A DNA stretch of 64,000 bases from contig CP060239.1 of the NCBI GenBank assembly GCA_023898785.1, forward strand, positions 310,001 to 374,000. The letters are read 5' to 3'. Position 1 is the stretch's first letter, and every line of letters starts with the position of its first letter. Below the pieces are notes generated by a model. That model was not told the DNA's origin and did not search any database. It saw only the letters and a list, made by a program, of their open reading frames with translations. Below, in pieces: positions 8,001 through 15,206 of the stretch. The stretch comes from Rhodospirillales bacterium. Lineage in GTDB: Bacteria > Pseudomonadota > Alphaproteobacteria > Micavibrionales > Micavibrionaceae. The position numbers and the translations under genes are program-made.

Positions 8001-8557
8001 ATAGATACCCACGGGTAAACCCGTGGTTCTATGGGGCTGCGCCGCGCTTTGCGCATTACAATTCCTCGCGGAATTGACCTGAATCCCGGTGTCCTTGACG
8101 TTCTACATAACGGCGAATAACGTGCTCATCAACGCCTACGCTGCTTACGAAGTAGCCCGGCGACCACACAATATTTTCCTTCCAGTAAACTTTGGCAAGA
8201 AAATCAAACCGCTTGTGCAAGGCGCTCGCCGATTGGCTTTTCATCGTGCCCATAACAGACGCTATTGCGTATTTCGGGGGTATCACCATGACCATATGCA
8301 GGTGATCCTGATCAAAGCCAATCGTCTCTATCGTGACGCCGGGCATACTTCGACACAGCTTGAGAAGAACCCTGTGCACGTATGCACAGACACCAGGCTT
8401 CAGGACCCTCCGGCGGTATTTGCAGACCCAAACCACGTGATATTCGAGGCGGTAAGCGCTGTGCCCAGTCGTAATAACTTCCATAACGGAAACAACATAC
8501 CGCCTCCGGGCTCATTCATCCACGGGTAAACCCGTGGTGTTCTGTCCTACGGACCGC
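8001..8557 (-). mobile_element. IS200/IS605-type element, copy 2
   Basis: It is an inverted copy of the element at 4994-5550, 557 bp long, with the same hairpins and ends. The flanking sequence is reconstructable because it sits in a coding frame: insertion was directly 3' of TTAT, with no duplication, as known for IS200/IS605 elements. Near identity of the two copies indicates recent transposition. Confidence 0.92.
8056..8484 (-). CDS. tnpA: IS200-type Y1 transposase TnpA
   Basis: This is the same 142-residue transposase as at 5067, with the HUH motif DHLHMVMV and the tyrosine in RRYVERQ. The only residue difference I see is Asp in place of Gly just before QDHLH. It appears intact and could act on copies 1 and 2 alike. 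Confidence 0.93.
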   Translation of the reverse strand: MEVITTGHSAYRLEYHVVWVCKYRRRVLKPGVCAYVHRVLLKLCRSMPGVTIETIGFDQDHLHMVMVIPPKYAIASVMGTMKSQSASALHKRFDFLAKVYWKENIVWSPGYFVSSVGVDEHVIRRYVERQGHRDSGQFREEL

Positions 8558-8634
8558 ATAAAATTAAAGGAATGACGATTTTTGCATCGTCTTTATCAAA
8601 TTCGTATTCAAACTGTAAAAACTTTAATTTCATA

Positions 8635-8670
8635 TGGATTGCTTCGTCATTTCATTCCTCGCAATGACGG
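8635..8670. repeat. Family 1 repeat, right arm
   Basis: 'ggattgcttcgtcatttcattcctcgcaatgacgg' is a short copy of the right arm. It overlaps the 3' end of dxs and supplies the final residues RHCEE and the stop codon of Dxs. It also abuts the start of the interrupted gene. Confidence 0.75.
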
Positions 8671-10670
8671 AGGATGTGTTGGGCTGTCAGCCCTGCCTCT
8701 TCGTACTGTTTTGTGGGGTCATTGTGGTCCTGGAAGGTGTCGGGGAGGTGGAGGGTTTGGATGATTGGAATGTTGGAATGTTGGATATTGGAATCGTTAT
8801 GGATGTATTCCAGCACCATGCTGCCAAAGCCGCCGCGGGAGCCTTCTTCGATGGTGATCAGTGTATGGTGGTTGGTGGCTAGTGATTGGATGAGATCGGT
8901 ATCCAGCGGTTTGGCAAATCTTGCATCGGCCACGGTGACGGTTTGGCCTTTTTCTTCGAGCTGTTTGGCGGCTTTTAAACATTCCTGAAGGCGGGTGCCG
9001 TAGGATAAAATCGCTATGGATTGCTTCCCCCGGATCAGGTCCGGGGTCGCAATGACGGGAGAGGCGTAAACAATGCGGCCTTTGCCCAGTTCTACGGGGT
9101 TGTCGTCCTCGGCGATGGCCTCAAGCGCTTCGCCGCGGGGATAGCGCAGGGCGAGCGGGCCGTCGTCGTAGTTTGCCGCGAAGGTGACCATTTTTTTCAG
9201 ATCTGCCGCGTCGGAAGCGGCCATGAGCGTCATATTCGGGATGCAGCCCAGATAGGCAATGTCGAAAGAGCCGGCGTGGGTGGCTCCGTCTGCGCCGACC
9301 AAACCGGCGCGGTCGATCATAAAACGTACTGGCAGGTTCTGGATGGCGACGTCGTGGATGACCTGGTCGTAGGCGCGCTGGAGGAATGTAGAGTAAATCG
9401 CAACAAAGGGTTTGTAGCCTTCGGCGGCCAGCCCGGCAGCGAAGGTGACGGCGTGCTGTTCGGCGATGCCGACATCGAAGGTGCGCTCTGGGAAGCGGGC
9501 GGCGAATTTATCAAGGCCGGTGCCGTCGGGCATGGCGGCGGTGATGGCGGTGATTTTGTCGTCATTCTCGGCGCATTTTATGAGTTGTTTGGCGAAGACG
9601 CTTGTGTGGCTGGGGGCGCGGGCGTCAGATTTGACTTGTTCGCCGGTGATAACGTTGAATTTTTTGACGCCGTGCATTTTGTCGACGGCGTTTTCCGCTG
9701 GGTGATAGCCTTTGCCTTTTTGGGTCAGGGCATGGATGAGGATAGGGCCGTTATGATGGCTATCGCGGACATTGCGTAGGATGGGCAAAAGCTGGTCCAG
9801 GTCATGGCCGTCTACGGGGCCGATATAGTAAAATCCCATTTCTTCAAAGAGGCTGCCTGAGCCCAGATGCGTGCGGGCGGATTCTTCGGCGCGTTTGGCA
9901 GCATGGCGCAGGGGCGCGGGCATGACGTTCATCAGCTTTTTTCCCGCTTCGCGCGCGCCGATATAGGTTTTCGAGGATACAAGTTTGGTCAGATGGTGGC
10001 TCATCGCGCCGACGGGCGGGGCGATCGACATTTCATTGTCGTTGAGGATGACGATAAGGCGATTTTTGTGGGTTCCGGCGTTGTTCATAGCCTCAAAGGC
10101 CATGCCGGCGCTCATCGCGCCGTCGCCGATGACAGCGATGACGTTTTTATTGTCGCCCGACAGGTCTGAAGCGACGGACATGCCAAGGCCGGCGGAAATG
10201 CTGGTTGAGCTGTGGCCCGCGCCGAAGGGGTCGTACGCGCTCTCGGCTCTCTTGGTAAAGCCGGACAGACCGCCGCTCTGGCGCAATGTATGGATGCGGT
10301 CTTTGCGCCCGGTGATGATTTTATGCGGGTAGCATTGGTGGCCGACATCCCAGATCAGGCGGTCTTCGGGGGTGTTGAAGACGGCGTGGATGGCCACGGT
10401 CATCTCAACGACGCCGAGCCCGGCACCAAGGTGCCCTCCGGTCTGGGAGACGGCCTCAATCGTGGCGCGGCGGAGTTCCTGGGCGAGGGTATGGAGATCC
10501 GTGTCGGAGAGGGTTTTGAGGTCGGCAGGGCGCTCGACGCGGGATAACACGCTAGCGTCATTGCGAGGAGGAGCAACGCTCCGACGTGGCAATCCAGTTT
10601 TTTCTCTCTGGATTGCTTCGTCGCTATCGCTCCTCGCAATGACGGTTCGTTTTTTCTGTGCCTGTGCCAT
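8652..10670 (-). CDS. dxs: 1-deoxy-D-xylulose-5-phosphate synthase, expanded by repeat-encoded peptides
   Basis: It makes DXP from pyruvate and glyceraldehyde-3-phosphate, the first step of the MEP isoprenoid pathway, with thiamine diphosphate. Motifs seen: VGHQCYPHKI, GDGAMSAGMAFEAMNNAG for the cofactor, and IAEQHAVTFAAG. At 672 residues it is longer than the usual 620-640. Three extra pieces come from repeats: an N-terminal stretch (RTVIARSDSDEAIQ onward) before the conserved ERPADL, an internal VIATPDLIRGKQS near residue 540, and NDSNIQHSNIPI near residue 628. The stop also lies in a repeat. The real start is uncertain; a GTG at 10548-10550 is an alternative. Confidence 0.95.
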   Translation of the reverse strand: MAQAQKKRTVIARSDSDEAIQREKTGLPRRSVAPPRNDASVLSRVERPADLKTLSDTDLHTLAQELRRATIEAVSQTGGHLGAGLGVVEMTVAIHAVFNTPEDRLIWDVGHQCYPHKIITGRKDRIHTLRQSGGLSGFTKRAESAYDPFGAGHSSTSISAGLGMSVASDLSGDNKNVIAVIGDGAMSAGMAFEAMNNAGTHKNRLIVILNDNEMSIAPPVGAMSHHLTKLVSSKTYIGAREAGKKLMNVMPAPLRHAAKRAEESARTHLGSGSLFEEMGFYYIGPVDGHDLDQLLPILRNVRDSHHNGPILIHALTQKGKGYHPAENAVDKMHGVKKFNVITGEQVKSDARAPSHTSVFAKQLIKCAENDDKITAITAAMPDGTGLDKFAARFPERTFDVGIAEQHAVTFAAGLAAEGYKPFVAIYSTFLQRAYDQVIHDVAIQNLPVRFMIDRAGLVGADGATHAGSFDIAYLGCIPNMTLMAASDAADLKKMVTFAANYDDGPLALRYPRGEALEAIAEDDNPVELGKGRIVYASPVIATPDLIRGKQSIAILSYGTRLQECLKAAKQLEEKGQTVTVADARFAKPLDTDLIQSLATNHHTLITIEEGSRGGFGSMVLEYIHNDSNIQHSNIPIIQTLHLPDTFQDHNDPTKQYEEAGLTAQHILRHCEE
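8763..8800. repeat. Family 4 octamer repeat inside dxs
   Basis: 'ttggaatgttggaatgttgg' followed by 'atattggaatcg' contains about two and a half GAATGTTG units. In Dxs it encodes part of NDSNIQHSNIPI in a variable linker. The same octamer is present in coaBC at 53461. Confidence 0.8.
9017..9058. repeat. Family 1 variant inside dxs
   Basis: 'ggattgcttcccccggatcagg' followed by 'tccggggtcgcaatgacgg' is a stem-forming copy closely matching 7162-7202. It lies in frame within dxs and encodes VIATPDLIRGKQS. Confidence 0.85.
10557..10645. repeat. Family 1 palindromic repeat, full copy, in the 5' part of dxs
   Basis: It runs from GTCATTGCGAGGAGG to CTCCTCGCAATGACGG with inner arms 'gacgtggcaatccag' and 'ctggattgcttcgtcgc'. 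It is translated as the N-terminal extension of Dxs if the ATG at 10670 is used. Confidence 0.85.
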
Positions 10671-10680
10671 AGGGGGAAGT

Positions 10681-10712
10681 TTTAACGCAAAGGGGACAAA
10701 GGACGCAAAGGT
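10681..10712. repeat. Family 3 fragment upstream of dxs
   Basis: 'ttaacgcaaaggggacaaagg' followed by 'acgcaaagg' resembles the family 3 arms seen at 27473 and 28730. It occupies the position where a dxs ribosome site would be expected, and none is visible. Confidence 0.45.
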
Positions 10713-10784
10713 TATTTTTTGTTGACATAATGATTGATGGGGGGGGGTAGAAGGTTCTTGTTTTCAAGTTCATGGAGGTTTTTT

Positions 10785-11402
10785 ATGTTTAAAAAATTGC
10801 GAGAAAAGATTTCTAAATCGATAAGCGGATTGTCAGAGGGTGCGAAAACAGGCTTGTCTATTTATGCGGCCCCTGTATTTCCGGCCATTCATGCTGCGGC
10901 TGATTTTCCTGCTTTCAAGGAGCACTGGACAACGACTGTTGACGAATACGACGGGGTGCGCCCTGCAACAAGAAGTGAGATGATAAACCGTGTGTTGATT
11001 GGTTCTTTGATGACGGCAGTCTGGACGGCGGCGGCTACCGGGGTGGCGAATATTGCTGATAATGCTTATACCGACAAGGAGCATGCCCAGAAGATTGATG
11101 TGGTTGTTTCCAGTATAGCCTGTAAACCTACTCAAGAAGAAGGGCGTGCTTTTTGCGGTTCTGGTACAATCTCTGCAACGTCCGGGTTTTTGCCCTGGGT
11201 TGGAAAAGATGCCGCAAATGTTGTTGTTGTAGCAGAAAAAAAGGTGCAGCAAGGCTTTAATGAGCACGGTTTGGCTTTAAATGTCTGTGAGAGCAAGCAA
11301 TACGCGACCTTTCCCATCGATCAAGGCTTTGTCGCGAATGACGATGAAACGCCGTATGTCGCGGTTTCCACAAACTGTCTGGATATGGCGTTGGAGCGAT
11401 AG
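10785..11402 (+). CDS. Hypothetical protein, possibly membrane-associated
   Basis: A 205-residue protein I do not recognise. The ATG at 10785 has a clear GGAGG seven bases upstream, so this start is preferred over an earlier frame start at 10734. The N terminus is basic and amphipathic (MFKKLREKISKSISG). A moderately hydrophobic segment, VLIGSLMTAVWTAAATGVAN, may cross the membrane. The C-terminal half has four cysteines (IACK, FCGSG, NVCES, NCLD), suggesting a disulfide-bonded external domain. It lies on the opposite strand between ispA and dxs. Confidence 0.65.
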   Translation: MFKKLREKISKSISGLSEGAKTGLSIYAAPVFPAIHAAADFPAFKEHWTTTVDEYDGVRPATRSEMINRVLIGSLMTAVWTAAATGVANIADNAYTDKEHAQKIDVVVSSIACKPTQEEGRAFCGSGTISATSGFLPWVGKDAANVVVVAEKKVQQGFNEHGLALNVCESKQYATFPIDQGFVANDDETPYVAVSTNCLDMALER

Positions 11403-11408
11403 TATTGC

Positions 11409-12323
11409 TTAAGCGCGGCGCTCCAGCACATAATCGGCCAGTTCGGTGAGCATTTTTTCGCGGCCTTCGAAGATTTTCAGGTGGCGTTTGGCCTGACCGA
11501 TAATCATTTCAGCGCGGGCGCGGGCTGTGTCTTTTCCTAAAGTTGAAACGAAGGTGGCCTTGCCGGCGTCTTCGTCTTTGCCGGTGTCTTTGCCGGTGTC
11601 TTGCGGATCAGCTTCAACATCAAGAATATCGTCGGTGACCTGAAAGGCGAGGCCGAGGTCGTGAGCGTAGTTGCACAGGGCTTTGCGTTGCGGGTCGCTG
11701 GCTTTGCCGAGGATGGCTCCGGCTTCGCAGGCGAAGGCCATGAGTTTGCCGGTTTTCATGCGTTGCAGGCGGGATATTTCACCAACGTCGAAATTTTCCT
11801 CTTCTTTTTCCGCGATGAGGTCGAGCATTTGTCCGCCAACCATGCCGTGGCCTCCTGCTGCGTGGGCCAGTGCGGTGATGAGTTCGCAGCGTACATGCGG
11901 ATCGGGGTGTGTTTCCGTATCGGCGATAACTTCGAAGGCCAGGGTGAGCAAGGCGTCACCAGCGAGAATGGCGGTGGCTTCGTCATATTTTTTGTGGACG
12001 GTTGGATGGCCGCGGCGCAAGGATGCATCGTCCATTGCAGGGAGGTCATCATGGATGAGTGAGTAGCAGTGAACAAATTCCAGAGCGGCGGCAACGCGGC
12101 GCGCGCGCGATGAGGGAACATTGAACAGGAAGGCAGATTCCATACACAGGAATGGGCGCAGACGTTTTCCGCCGCCGAGAGTTCCGTGGCGCATGGCTTC
12201 ATAAAGCGGGGCTTCGGGTAATTCCGTTTCGGGAAGAAGGCGTTCAATCGTCAGATTGACGGCTTGAGCAACTTCGTCCAGGGCGTTTTGGAGTTGGGGG
12301 GAGGCGCTTCTCGGTGATGGCAT
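11409..12323 (-). CDS. ispA: Polyprenyl (farnesyl/geranylgeranyl) diphosphate synthase
   Basis: It condenses IPP with allylic diphosphates in the cytosol. The first Asp-rich motif is in HDDLPAMDD near residue 95, the second is DDILDVEAD near residue 235. The 304-residue length fits the IspA family. A small internal duplication, DTGKDTGKDEDAGK, follows the second motif and is not typical. It belongs to the xseB-ispA-dxs order usual in proteobacteria, though here a repeat and an opposite-strand gene separate the members. Chain length (C15 or C20) cannot be decided from sequence. Confidence 0.93.
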   Translation of the reverse strand: MPSPRSASPQLQNALDEVAQAVNLTIERLLPETELPEAPLYEAMRHGTLGGGKRLRPFLCMESAFLFNVPSSRARRVAAALEFVHCYSLIHDDLPAMDDASLRRGHPTVHKKYDEATAILAGDALLTLAFEVIADTETHPDPHVRCELITALAHAAGGHGMVGGQMLDLIAEKEEENFDVGEISRLQRMKTGKLMAFACEAGAILGKASDPQRKALCNYAHDLGLAFQVTDDILDVEADPQDTGKDTGKDEDAGKATFVSTLGKDTARARAEMIIGQAKRHLKIFEGREKMLTELADYVLERRA

Positions 12324-12342
12324 TTTGTTTTCCTTTTAAAGT

Positions 12343-12506
12343 TTAACCGCGAATACACGCGAATTGACGCGAATAAAATTAACCACAGAGGCACAGAGTT
12401 AAAAAGAGGTGAAAGAGTCTGAATATAAAAAATCTCCTTAAACTCATTCTGACTTCTTAAACTCTGTGGTTTAAAATTCGTGTTTATTTGTGTTCATTCG
12501 TGGTTT
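12343..12506. repeat. Family 3 large imperfect palindrome between xseB and ispA
   Basis: The left arm has 'aaccgcgaatacacgcgaa' and then 'aaccacagaggcacagag'. The right arm has 'aaactctgtggttt' and then 'aattcgtgtttatttgtg' with 'attcgtggttt'. The arms can pair over about 160 bases. The end of the right arm touches the xseB stop codon. Confidence 0.75.
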
Positions 12507-12752
12507 CTATTCTTTGTTATCCAGAGGCTCAGTTGCAATTGTCCCGTCTTTGTCGACGGTGATTTTTTCGATTTTTGCCTGGGCATCGCGGAGCCGCGTT
12601 TCGCAGTGTTTTTTGAGGGCGATTCCGCGTTCGTATGCCGTGATGGATTCTTCAAGAGGGGCCTGGCCGGTTTCGAGGCTGCGGACAATGGCTTCCAGTT
12701 CTCCCAGAGCGTCTTCGAAATTCAGGGATTCGATCGATTTTGTGTTTGTCAT
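12507..12752 (-). CDS. xseB: Exodeoxyribonuclease VII small subunit
   Basis: The small subunit of the ExoVII single-strand nuclease; several copies bind each XseA. The core is LNFEDALGELEAIVRSLE, then PLEESITAYERGIALKKHCE, an all-helical domain of the expected size (81 residues from this start). The frame can extend to a TTG at 12791 that overlaps the gmhA stop region, but homologues begin close to the ATG at 12752. It is first of the xseB-ispA-dxs series and lies just downstream of gmhA on the same strand. Confidence 0.93.
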   Translation of the reverse strand: MTNTKSIESLNFEDALGELEAIVRSLETGQAPLEESITAYERGIALKKHCETRLRDAQAKIEKITVDKDGTIATEPLDNKE

Positions 12753-12795
12753 GGTGGAAAGGATTGTATGTGAAAAATGCTGCTTTCTCAAGCCT

Positions 12796-13380
12796 CTATT
12801 CGACGAGTTTTAGTTTTTTCTCTAGGGCGCCACACAGCATATGGCCTAGAATGATGTGCATTTCCTGGATGCGGGCGGTGGTATCTGAGGGGATGATGAT
12901 GAGCGTATCACACAGGCCGGGCATTTTGCCGCCGTCACGGCCAGACAGGCCGATGGTTTTGAGGCCTTTTTCGCGCGCCATTTTGAGGCCGCGCAGGATG
13001 TTTTCACTGTTGCCCGAGGTGGAGATGGCGATGGCGACGTCGCCGGGGTCTCCGAGGGCTTCGACTTGCCGGGAAAAGAGGTGATCGAAGCCGTAATCAT
13101 TGCCGATGGCGGTGAGTGCGGAGGTGTCGGTGGTCAGGGCTATGGCGGGAATGGGGGCGCGGTTATTGATGTAGCGTACAGTGAGTTCGGTGGCAAGGTG
13201 TTGGGCATCTGCCGCGCTGCCGCCATTGCCAAAGAACAGTATTTTCCCTCCGCTTTCAATAGACTGGATGCAAGTGTTTAGTGTTTGCTCGAATTCATTT
13301 TTGAGTGTGGCGAAGGTTTTTTCTAAGGCGGCTTGGTGGTCCGCGGCTTCGCTGATCCAGAATTTTTCAAGTTCAAACAT
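12796..13380 (-). CDS. gmhA: Phosphoheptose isomerase (SIS domain)
   Basis: It converts sedoheptulose-7-phosphate to D-glycero-D-manno-heptose-7-phosphate for lipopolysaccharide core heptose. The SIS fold is clear: ILFFGNGGSAADAQHLATEL near residue 50 and ISTSGNSENILRGLKMA near residue 120. The glutamate and histidine that act in catalysis fit ATEL and QEMHIILGHMLC. The length of 194 residues is normal. No other heptose gene is nearby. The ATG at 13380 is preferred to an upstream TTG. Confidence 0.9.
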   Translation of the reverse strand: MFELEKFWISEAADHQAALEKTFATLKNEFEQTLNTCIQSIESGGKILFFGNGGSAADAQHLATELTVRYINNRAPIPAIALTTDTSALTAIGNDYGFDHLFSRQVEALGDPGDVAIAISTSGNSENILRGLKMAREKGLKTIGLSGRDGGKMPGLCDTLIIIPSDTTARIQEMHIILGHMLCGALEKKLKLVE

Positions 13381-13397
13381 AAGCAAGGCCTGTTTTT

Positions 13398-14144
13398 TTA
13401 TGGTGTGATGGTTATGGGTTTGCCAATATAGGTATTGTCTTTTGCTGCTTGTTCCTGTGCGTTTTGGGCTCCAGATTCAAAGGTACTCTTTTTCATTTTT
13501 TGGGCCTGGCGCAGGAGCTTTTCTTCAGCTTCTTTCTGAGCGATTTCATCGGCGATTGCTTTGCGGTTGAAGGTCAGTTGGTCCGGTGTGAGCTGGAAGC
13601 CAACGAGGACTTTATAGCGTGCGCCATGGTCTTTGTTTTCGATCGGGATGATTTGGCGCAGTTTTTCGGTGTAGGTTTGCGTGGTTTGGCCAGGCTCATA
13701 GCTTAAAGATGCGGTGAAAATTTCTTTGGCGAGAATTTCGCCTCTGGCCGATGTGATGGCGACGAAAAACGGGTAGGAGAAAGAGCCCGGCGCTTTTCCC
13801 TGCGGTCCGAGCTCGCCGGAAAAGTTCATGCTCAGGTCGATGGTGACGGCGCGTTCATCATAGTTGCAAGCGCTTTGCATGTTGGTGATCTCGACGCTGG
13901 AGATGAGGTTATAATCGCTTTGGTCCGTGATTTCGGTGAATTCGGAGAGGGACTGGAGTTCAGGAACGGCTTCCACAGATGGGCAATTGCCGCTGTAGAC
14001 GAGTTGTTGTGCGCTGGTGGCGGTTGAGTTTTTAAGGGCGGGGAGTTTTATGGATTCAAGGTCTTTGACGACTCCATCGAATGTTTGGCAGGCGGAAAGT
14101 CCCAAAAAACAAATACCAAGGGCAAAAAATCTTAAAGGTTTCAT
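13398..14144 (-). CDS. Hypothetical lipoprotein
   Basis: A 248-residue protein with a lipoprotein signal peptide: basic MKPLR, hydrophobic core, and lipobox LSAC at about residues 16-19. The mature part contains two cysteines (GNCP, SACN) and beta-rich sequence. It ends in a charged helical region, AQKEAEEKLLRQAQKMKK. I do not recognise a named domain; the fold is probably an envelope beta-sandwich. It is divergent from ispH, with start regions adjacent, and sits upstream of gmhA on the same strand. Confidence 0.75.
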   Translation of the reverse strand: MKPLRFFALGICFLGLSACQTFDGVVKDLESIKLPALKNSTATSAQQLVYSGNCPSVEAVPELQSLSEFTEITDQSDYNLISSVEITNMQSACNYDERAVTIDLSMNFSGELGPQGKAPGSFSYPFFVAITSARGEILAKEIFTASLSYEPGQTTQTYTEKLRQIIPIENKDHGARYKVLVGFQLTPDQLTFNRKAIADEIAQKEAEEKLLRQAQKMKKSTFESGAQNAQEQAAKDNTYIGKPITITP

Positions 14145-14198
14145 TTGCTGTATCCCGATGCTAGAAAGCTTGAATGTCTAAGCAGCTTACGAGAGCGT

Positions 14199-15188
14199 AT
14201 GACGCAAAGCAAGAGTATGATGGACAATAAACGTAAAGTAACGATTTTACTGGCGGCGCCGCGGGGGTTTTGTGCAGGCGTGGATCGGGCTATTCAGATT
14301 GTTGAGATGGCGCTGGAGAAATATGGCGCGCCGGTTTATGTGCGGCATGAAATTGTGCATAATAAATTTGTTGTCGATAGTTTGAAGGCCAAGGGGGCGG
14401 TGTTTGTTGAGGAACTGGACGAAATTCCGGCGGATGCGCCGGGGGATCAGCGGCCAGTGATTTTTTCGGCGCACGGGGTGGCGAAGTCTGTGCCGGAGGA
14501 TGCGCAGGCGCGAGCTATGTTTTATGTGGATGCGACATGTCCTTTGGTGAGTAAGGTTCATCGGGAGGCGGAGCGGTATTTTGAGGCTGGGCATCAGATT
14601 ATTCTTATTGGGCATAAGGGACATCCAGAGGTGATTGGGACGATGGGGCAATTGCCTGATGGCGCTGTTTTGCTGGTTGAAACGCGGGCGGATGTTGAGG
14701 CACTATGTGTTCAGGCTCCTGAAAATCTGGCGTATTGTACGCAAACGACGTTGTCGGTGGAGGATACAGCAGATATTGTGGCGGCGCTTCAGGCAAAATT
14801 TCCGGCTATTTGCGGGCCGCATAAGGAAGATATTTGTTATGCAACGACGAACAGGCAGGAAGCGGTGAAGGCTATCGCGCCGCAAAGCGATGCGGTGATT
14901 GTTATCGGCGCGCCGAATTCGTCAAATTCCAACCGGCTGGTGGAGGTTTCGAGTCAGCATGGTTGTGCGAAGGCGTTGTTGGTGCAGCGGGCGAGCGATA
15001 TTGACTGGGGCTGGATGGAGGGTGTGCAAACGTTGGGGATTACGGCCGGGGCGAGTGCGCCGGATGCGTTAGTGGATGAAGTGATTGAAGCGGCGCGGGC
15101 GCGTTTTGATGTTTCTATTCGTGAAGTGGCGATTACGCAAGAGAATGTGAATTTTAAGCTCCCTAAAATTTTAGAGCAGGCCGCATAA
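14199..15188 (+). CDS. ispH: 4-hydroxy-3-methylbut-2-enyl diphosphate reductase
   Basis: The iron-sulfur enzyme that finishes the MEP pathway by forming IPP and DMAPP. Conserved cluster cysteines are in APRGFCAGVDRAI, DATCPLVSKVH and DICYATTNRQEAV. His residues that bind the diphosphate are in RHEIVHNKF and SAHGV. The frame begins at 14145, but the conserved region starts near KVTILLAAPRG, so ATGs at 14199 or 14220 are more likely; GAGAG precedes the former. With dxs and ispA nearby, this window holds three isoprenoid steps. Confidence 0.96.
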   Translation: MTQSKSMMDNKRKVTILLAAPRGFCAGVDRAIQIVEMALEKYGAPVYVRHEIVHNKFVVDSLKAKGAVFVEELDEIPADAPGDQRPVIFSAHGVAKSVPEDAQARAMFYVDATCPLVSKVHREAERYFEAGHQIILIGHKGHPEVIGTMGQLPDGAVLLVETRADVEALCVQAPENLAYCTQTTLSVEDTADIVAALQAKFPAICGPHKEDICYATTNRQEAVKAIAPQSDAVIVIGAPNSSNSNRLVEVSSQHGCAKALLVQRASDIDWGWMEGVQTLGITAGASAPDALVDEVIEAARARFDVSIREVAITQENVNFKLPKILEQAA

Positions 15189-15206
15189 ACAAGGAAAGAG
15201 AGCCCC

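Larger units (their letters stand above)
7700..8633 (-). pseudogene. Membrane/zinc-ribbon protein gene interrupted by IS copy 2
   Basis: The 5' part starts at the ATG at 8631-8633 and reads MKLKFLQFEYEFDKDDAKIV up to the IS edge. The 3' part, from 8000 downward, continues in the same frame with a hydrophobic helix (LILLACAYYLIFFYGKK) and then LRCPHCKSRQVF. Joining the flanks at TTAT gives IPLILLLLALIFTDV without a break. After SDEHYF a one-base loss in a T-run shifts the frame; the other frame supplies CSKCHETSVLIDSGL, completing a CPHC...CSKC zinc ribbon, and stops at 7700. The intact product would be about 125 residues. The function is unknown. Confidence 0.75.
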
